Source: Prodigiosinella confusarubida
GTDB taxonomy: Bacteria > Pseudomonadota > Gammaproteobacteria > Enterobacterales > Enterobacteriaceae
Assembly: GCF_002847015.1 (NCBI RefSeq)
Contig: NZ_CP025085.1
Span: 3,782,001-3,846,000, forward strand
Direction of reading: 5' to 3'
Length of the DNA stretch: 64,000 bases
Part shown: positions 59,671 through 64,000 of the stretch, piece after piece
Layout of the letters: every line of letters starts with the position of its first letter
Numbering within the stretch: the first letter of the stretch is position 1
Program-made: the position numbers and the translations under genes
The notes under the pieces: model-generated
What the model was told of the DNA's origin: nothing
The model's database searches: none
What the model saw: only the letters and a program-made list of their open reading frames with translations

Positions 59671-60285
59671 TCAGGGTGACAAACTTCTCAGTATCAGTGA
59701 TGACAGTAGTGCAGCAGCTGACGATGCCGTCTCCAGGTTGTATTGCAGCTGAACTGGGCTGATATAAGGCCTCATGACCAGATATATCGCATGCGCCGCC
59801 TCATCCAGCGGCGTTTTTCGTTCAAATTCTCCCGTCTGCCGCCCTTCAAGAATGATTTGCTCAATGAGTTGTCGCAGGCGTTCTTCATGCGCCTCTGCTG
59901 AGGGCCACTTATCACGCGCAGCGACCGCAGCAATGTCGTAAAGCTTGCGATCGTGAAAAAACAAATCGCTACCGGCTTCAGTGAGCGCTCTGAATAAACG
60001 CCTCAATTTTTCGGAAGCCGTCGGCGCGTCTGCAATCGCTGAATTGACAATCGCCATGATCATCGCCAGCCGGTTGCTACAAATTACCTCGCCGATCGCC
60101 TGCTTGGAATCGAAAAATTTATAAATGTAAGCTTTTGAAAATCCTATTGATTTAGCCAAATCGGACACAGTAGTTTTCTCATATCCAAAATGCCCAAAAT
60201 GCTCTGTGGCCGCTTCCACGACCTGATCACGGACACTGTGGTCCGATGGCCCCCGTGGGGGATGTACATTTATGTGTTTAGTCAT
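59671..60285 (-). CDS. TetR-family regulator of the second RND system
   Basis: A 204-residue TetR protein. The helix-turn-helix reads FGYEKTTVSDLAKSIGFSKAYIYKFF in sequence near residues 32-57. It lies between its two presumed operators, on the same strand as the adaptor and pump and divergent from the channel gene. The ATG at 60285 follows AGCTGGAAAA. It most likely represses both transcription units and is released by a pump substrate. Confidence 0.88.
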   Translation of the reverse strand: MTKHINVHPPRGPSDHSVRDQVVEAATEHFGHFGYEKTTVSDLAKSIGFSKAYIYKFFDSKQAIGEVICSNRLAMIMAIVNSAIADAPTASEKLRRLFRALTEAGSDLFFHDRKLYDIAAVAARDKWPSAEAHEERLRQLIEQIILEGRQTGEFERKTPLDEAAHAIYLVMRPYISPVQLQYNLETASSAAALLSSLILRSLSP

Positions 60286-60323
60286 TTTTCCAGCTTAGCT
60301 CAATGGGCCTTGATTGACAACGA

Positions 60324-60347
60324 GTGACCATTTGGTAATGTAGTCAC
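60324..60347. promoter_or_regulatory. Operator copy 2 (GTGAC-N14-GTCAC) between tetR and channel gene
   Basis: A second 24-base copy, again GTGACCA at the left and TAGTCAC at the right, with a different middle. It lies 28 bases before the channel ATG and 39 bases before the TetR start on the other strand. Confidence 0.78.
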
Positions 60348-60374
60348 ACATCAAAATTGACTCAAGGAATATCA

Positions 60375-61826
60375 ATGTCCCCCCTACGTACTCTTGCACT
60401 GGTGATAAGCACCGGCTTACTGGCGGGTTGCGCAGTCGGGCCGGATTATCATCGCCCTGATGCGCCACTTTCGGAACAGTACCAAGCGCAGTCTGCCGTC
60501 CAACGGAGAAGCGCATCCCGACCAGCCAGTTTTGCCGTCTGGTGGCAGGGCTTCAACGATCCTCTTTTAAGTAAGTTCGTTTCAGACGCGCTCGCGCAGA
60601 ATCTCGATCTCGCCCAGGCAACCGCCCGGATGGCACAGGCCCGCTCCGGACTTGGTACGGCGACAGCTGCGCTGTTGCCATCGGGCAACATCAGTGGACA
60701 AGCCGCACGCGCGTATCAGTCGGTCGAAACCCCGCTTGGCCAGATTCTCAGCTCGACACCGGATTATAATCGCTACGGCAATGCTTATGAAACCGATCTG
60801 AACGCAAGCTGGGAGATTGATGTTTTCGGTGGTCTGCGACGCGGTCGCCAGGCTGCACTGGCTGACTATCAGGCTTCCGAGGCGGGTGTCGCCGCGACCC
60901 GCCTTGCCGTCGCTGCCCAAACTGCTGATAGCTATATCACCCTGCGCGGATTACAAGCCCGGCTGACGATTGCAAACCAGCAGGTCACTACACAGCAGGA
61001 GTTGCTGGAAAAGGTACAACTCCTCCACAGCAAAGGACTGGCTCCCGAGTATCAGGTTCGTCAGACCGAAGGAGCATTGGCGCAGGTTCAGGCAACCGTG
61101 CCGGTTCTCCAGACCGGGATTGATGCCGCCATGAATGCATTGGATGTTATGCTCGGCACGCCTCCCGGTACCCATCGCACTCAATTGGCTTCGTCAGGTG
61201 CCATTCCGCAGGCTCCGCAGATCACCTCAACAGGCACACCTGCCGACCTGCTGCGCCGCAGACCCGATATTATCGTGGCAGAGCGTCATCTCGCCGCGTC
61301 CAGCGCACGTATCGGCATGGCCGTCAGCGAGTATTATCCAACGTTTTCACTCAGTGCATTGCTTGGCAGCGCAACGGCAGTTGCAAGCGGCAACCTGTTC
61401 TCCAGTGGCGCCAGCCAGTCGTCAGGTGTACTGGGACTGCGCTGGCGACTCTTCGATTTCGGCCGTATCAACGCCCAAATCGATCAGGCGAAAGGCCAGG
61501 AGGCTGAAGCGCTCGCCGCTTACCGCCTGTCGGTGCTACGGGCGACAGAAGATGTTGAAAATGCCTTCTCTGCATTGGTCAATCGTGAAACACAGACAGC
61601 AACGCTGACCAGAGGTGAAACCGCCCTGGCCAGCGCCCGCCAGTCATCTTTTATCGCCTTCCAGCAAGGAACAGCAAGCTTGATTGACGTCCTGCACGAC
61701 GATGAAACCCTATTGCAGGCTTCCGACGCCAGGACGCAGGCTCAGACAGAATCTGCACGCGCAGCTGTTGCGACATTCAGGGCGCTCGGCGGTGGCTGGC
61801 AGCCACCTGCAACAAGGACGCAATAA
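60375..61826 (+). CDS. Outer-membrane efflux lipoprotein of the second RND system
   Basis: A 483-residue NodT/OprM-type channel with lipobox STGLLAGC and the typical AVGPDYHRPDAP after it. LLRRRPDIIVAERHLAA is the mid-protein family motif. AAGGA is 6 bases before the ATG at 60375; a TTG at 60357 is a less likely start. Its own promoter region carries one of the two shared operators, so it is controlled with the divergent pump. It ends just before a decayed insertion sequence. Confidence 0.91.
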   Translation: MSPLRTLALVISTGLLAGCAVGPDYHRPDAPLSEQYQAQSAVQRRSASRPASFAVWWQGFNDPLLSKFVSDALAQNLDLAQATARMAQARSGLGTATAALLPSGNISGQAARAYQSVETPLGQILSSTPDYNRYGNAYETDLNASWEIDVFGGLRRGRQAALADYQASEAGVAATRLAVAAQTADSYITLRGLQARLTIANQQVTTQQELLEKVQLLHSKGLAPEYQVRQTEGALAQVQATVPVLQTGIDAAMNALDVMLGTPPGTHRTQLASSGAIPQAPQITSTGTPADLLRRRPDIIVAERHLAASSARIGMAVSEYYPTFSLSALLGSATAVASGNLFSSGASQSSGVLGLRWRLFDFGRINAQIDQAKGQEAEALAAYRLSVLRATEDVENAFSALVNRETQTATLTRGETALASARQSSFIAFQQGTASLIDVLHDDETLLQASDARTQAQTESARAAVATFRALGGGWQPPATRTQ

Positions 61827-61967
61827 GATGCAGCGCACCTTCGCGAAGCGGAGTGCAAACACGACCACTGGGGTAGCCGTTGATAACACAACAGAACAGT
61901 ACTGCCCCCAGTGTCAGCATAGTTGTCACCCCCTCTAAAAAATAAACCTGAGGGCAGGATGTGATAA

Positions 61968-62665
61968 ATGAAACGTATTTCCCCAGAACGTAAAACCAGC
62001 GTGTTAGCGAAGTTGCTGCCGCCTTACAACATGACTGTCGCGGCAGTTGTGCAGAGGGAAGGGATATTATCATTGGAAACCAAGCCCAAACAGAGGGGAA
62101 ACCGGTGTGTTGGCGGATAAAGGGGTTTATCTGGCGAGTGAATCAACCTTTTACCGGGTGTTGCGCCACCATGGAGAAGTTCACCACCGCGGTCGCCGTA
62201 TCAGTATCAAGCCGAGTCGGATAAAGGCGCCGACCACGTTCACCGCCTCCGGGCCTTGCCAGGTGTGGACCTGGACATCACCTGGTTGCCTTCAGTGGTA
62301 CATGGTCGTTGGTATTATTTGTATCCGGTGGAAGATGTGTTCAGCCGCTGGTGTTGCATGAACGGTGCGGCGATGAAATCGCAGACACTTCAGGTTAAGC
62401 TGACAGAGCTGAATATCTCGGCTTCGCACAGTCGACCCCGGGTGAGCAATGATAATGCGGATGTGGAGTCGTTGTTCCGCATACTGAAATATGTGCCAGC
62501 GTGGCCGTCGTCGGGATTTAAAACGCGGGAGGAAGCGTGAGTCTGGGTGGATAGGTTTACCGGTTGGTATAACGAAGAGCATCAGCACAGTGGGATAGGT
62601 TATGTGACGCCGTTACAGCGGCATACGGGTGAGGACAAGGTGTTGTTGACCCGTAACAACATCCA
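61968..62665 (+). pseudogene. Decayed IS3-family transposase (orfA/orfB remnants)
   Basis: The start MKRISPERKTSVLAKLLPPYN with MTVAAVVQREGI is an orfA N-terminus. It is then fused to the middle of orfB (LADKGVYLASESTFYRVLRHHGE), shifts frame after VWTW, continues DITWLP with the first catalytic Asp, loses the second Asp through a deletion near 62365, and keeps the Glu in ESLFRILKY before a TGA at 62538. The tail WYNEEHQHSGIGYVTPLQRH is still readable. Several deletions and stops show it is dead. The 140 bases before it may hold the left end, with TGCCCCCAGTGTCA near 61903. Confidence 0.8.
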
Positions 62666-62901
62666 GATGCCCCTGCTCTGTGATGACCTGCGCAATAGCC
62701 GCATCAGCGGAATCCTGAGAAACACATCTAGCTCAGCTAGTATGTAATGATCTTTGGCGTAATCCAGCGTGCCAGTTACCTGCGGTGCATTACAGTCTGC
62801 GGTATTACGCATGCTGGCGTAAACGGTATGGCCTGCATGGGAAAATGCACGTGCAGACAATGGCCACTGGAAGCACCGGTAATCAGAATAACCTGCTTCA
62901 T
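62640..62901 (-). pseudogene. Truncated and frameshifted SDR gene
   Basis: From ATG 62901 the minus strand reads MKQVILITGASSG, a normal SDR cofactor loop, then a frameshift, then SARAFSHAGHTVYASMRNTA and further SDR-like sequence to QVITEQGHLDVV near 62655, where it runs into the transposase remnant. The catalytic Tyr and Lys are lost. Insertion or deletion by the IS probably removed the rest. Confidence 0.7.
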
Positions 62902-62952
62902 GAATTGACCCCTGAAGGACGGATAGTCTGGCTATCTGCTCAAATATGAAAA

Positions 62953-63690
62953 TTAAGCGAAACCACCATTAACCCGAATAACCTGGGAGTTTACCCAGCC
63001 ACCATCAGGACCAACCAGAGTAGCGACAACACTGGCGATTTCGTCTGGTGTCCCGATACGCTCCAGCGGAGCCATTTTTGCGATGGTATGGATTTGCTCT
63101 TCACTCTTGCCGTTGAAGAACAGATCTGTGCCGGTTGGCCCCGGTGCCACAGCGTTGACTGTGATGTTCCGACCTCGTAGTTCATTAGCCAGAACATGTA
63201 CCAGACCTTCCACACCTGCTTTAGAAGCGATATATGGGCCATAAGCCGGGAAGGATTTCGCGATAACGCTGGTGGAAAGTACAACAATACGGCCACCATC
63301 GCTGATGTACTCTGCCGCGTTCGCCAGAATCAGGAAGGCACCACGCAGATTGGTGTGGATCACTTTATCGAAATCCGCCAGACCCGCCGTGGTGATTTTC
63401 GCCATCGGCATAATGCCGGCGCTGTGTACCACCACATCGAGCTGGCCGCTGATAGCTTTTACTTCTGCAAACAGGCGGCTCACATCGGCTTCGCTAGCAA
63501 CATCTGCCTGAATAGCGATGGCTTTCCCACCCAGGGAAGTAATCGCCTGAACAGTTTCTCCCGCGCTTACGGCATTGCCTGCATAGTTTACGATAACGGT
63601 AAAGCCATCTTTTGCCAGACGTTCTGCAATCGCGCGGCCAATACCACGGGATGCACCGGTAACCAGCGCTATTTTGTTTGATGTGTTCAT
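62953..63690 (-). CDS. Short-chain dehydrogenase/reductase (SDR)
   Basis: A 245-residue classical SDR with TGASRGIGRAIAERL near residue 10, HSAGIMP near 85 and the active-site YIASK near 150, then PGPTGTDLFF and VNGGFA at the end. GGGAGAAAC precedes the ATG at 63690; an earlier in-frame start at 63717 is unlikely. It resembles FabG-like and glucose/aldose dehydrogenases, but the substrate cannot be told. It is the only intact gene of the last 2 kb. Confidence 0.87.
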   Translation of the reverse strand: MNTSNKIALVTGASRGIGRAIAERLAKDGFTVIVNYAGNAVSAGETVQAITSLGGKAIAIQADVASEADVSRLFAEVKAISGQLDVVVHSAGIMPMAKITTAGLADFDKVIHTNLRGAFLILANAAEYISDGGRIVVLSTSVIAKSFPAYGPYIASKAGVEGLVHVLANELRGRNITVNAVAPGPTGTDLFFNGKSEEQIHTIAKMAPLERIGTPDEIASVVATLVGPDGGWVNSQVIRVNGGFA

Positions 63691-64000
63691 TGTTTCTCCC
63701 GATATTTTGTTGGGCACTATCAGTGCCGACTATGTTCGATATGTATACTAGTGTTTATATCAAAGAGATAAAGGGCACTAATTTGATATAATAATTCCAT
63801 TATTATTAACAATAGAGAGCATCGCGCCACCAAAGCGCTAGAAAATCATCCTGAATGTCGCCTACTGGAGCACATCACTCGTCATGTGAGGCCGTCGCTG
63901 GACGGTCAGGCATACGAACATTGCACTCATATACTGTCTGAACTGGATGACGATCAGAACCGGCTGGGTGATTAACGGTTCCGGGATATTTTCCGAGGCA
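63691..64000. other. End of window, possible gene remnant
   Basis: From 63691 to about 63800 lies the AT-rich promoter region of the SDR. On the plus strand a short open stretch ends at TAA 63973-63975 and reads ENHPECRLLEHITRHVRPS and further, without a start codon that fits. It could be the tail of a lost gene; I do not recognise the family. Confidence 0.3.

Noticed and set aside
37340..64000. Second attachment site (repeat of the tRNA-Asn 3' end)
   Set aside because: I scanned by eye for the CAGTCAGAGGAGCCA end and did not find a copy; it may lie outside the window.

Overview
The window reads as chromosome of a gamma-proteobacterium of the Enterobacterales, most likely a soft-rot Pectobacteriaceae (Dickeya/Pectobacterium-like). 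The basis is the enterobacterial tRNA-Asn, two ERIC repeats, a hydrogenase-4 (hyf) operon, an mhp operon in the Escherichia coli gene order, and a formate dehydrogenase H that carries cysteine where E. coli has selenocysteine. The genus is an inference; no marker gene in the window settles it.

Layout. 1-6.7 kb: distal part of the hyf operon (hyfD end, hyfE-J, hycI). 6.7-11 kb: a strikingly AT-rich island of four genes (cystathionine-synthase-like PLP enzyme, LysA-like decarboxylase, LysO-like exporter, AlaX-like tRNA-editing protein). 11-14.2 kb: an SDR / APH-fold kinase / class III PLP enzyme operon. 14.2-23 kb: mhpR and mhpABCDFE-mhpT for 3-(3-hydroxyphenyl)propionate degradation, then a GntR regulator. 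23.9-29.4 kb: ERIC repeat, sigma-54 promoter, hydN-fdhF and fhlA, the remainder of the formate hydrogenlyase system. 30-33.5 kb: dicarboxylate/amino-acid symporter, LysR regulator and Asp/Glu racemase. 33.8-37 kb: lacZ broken by one missing base. 37.2-48.2 kb: tRNA-Asn followed by an integrase fragment, an oxidoreductase/MarR pair, and a TetR-controlled RND efflux operon with two membrane-fusion proteins, closed by a second, core-deleted integrase pseudogene. 48.3-51.5 kb: an autotransporter whose passenger is a PAP2-type phosphatase. 51.6-54.9 kb: D-serine-dehydratase-like enzyme, RidA protein and HAD hydrolase with a divergent LysR regulator. 55.3-61.8 kb: a second RND efflux system whose TetR regulator sits between two matching operators. 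61.9-64 kb: decayed IS3-type transposase, truncated SDR, intact SDR.

How the genes work together. Hyf, HydN, FdhF and FhlA together form a formate hydrogenlyase of the hydrogenase-4 type, but the two blocks are separated by about 17.6 kb of accessory DNA. The best candidate for an undescribed system is the AT-rich island at 7173-10953. One coherent reading is that the first enzyme makes lanthionine or a similar beta-substituted alanine, the LysA-like enzyme decarboxylates it to a lysine antimetabolite such as thialysine, the LysO-like protein exports it, and the AlaX-like protein gives self-protection at the tRNA level. Family assignments are well supported by motifs; the pathway is inference. 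The right half of the window is rich in efflux, regulators and broken genes, as expected of an accessory region.
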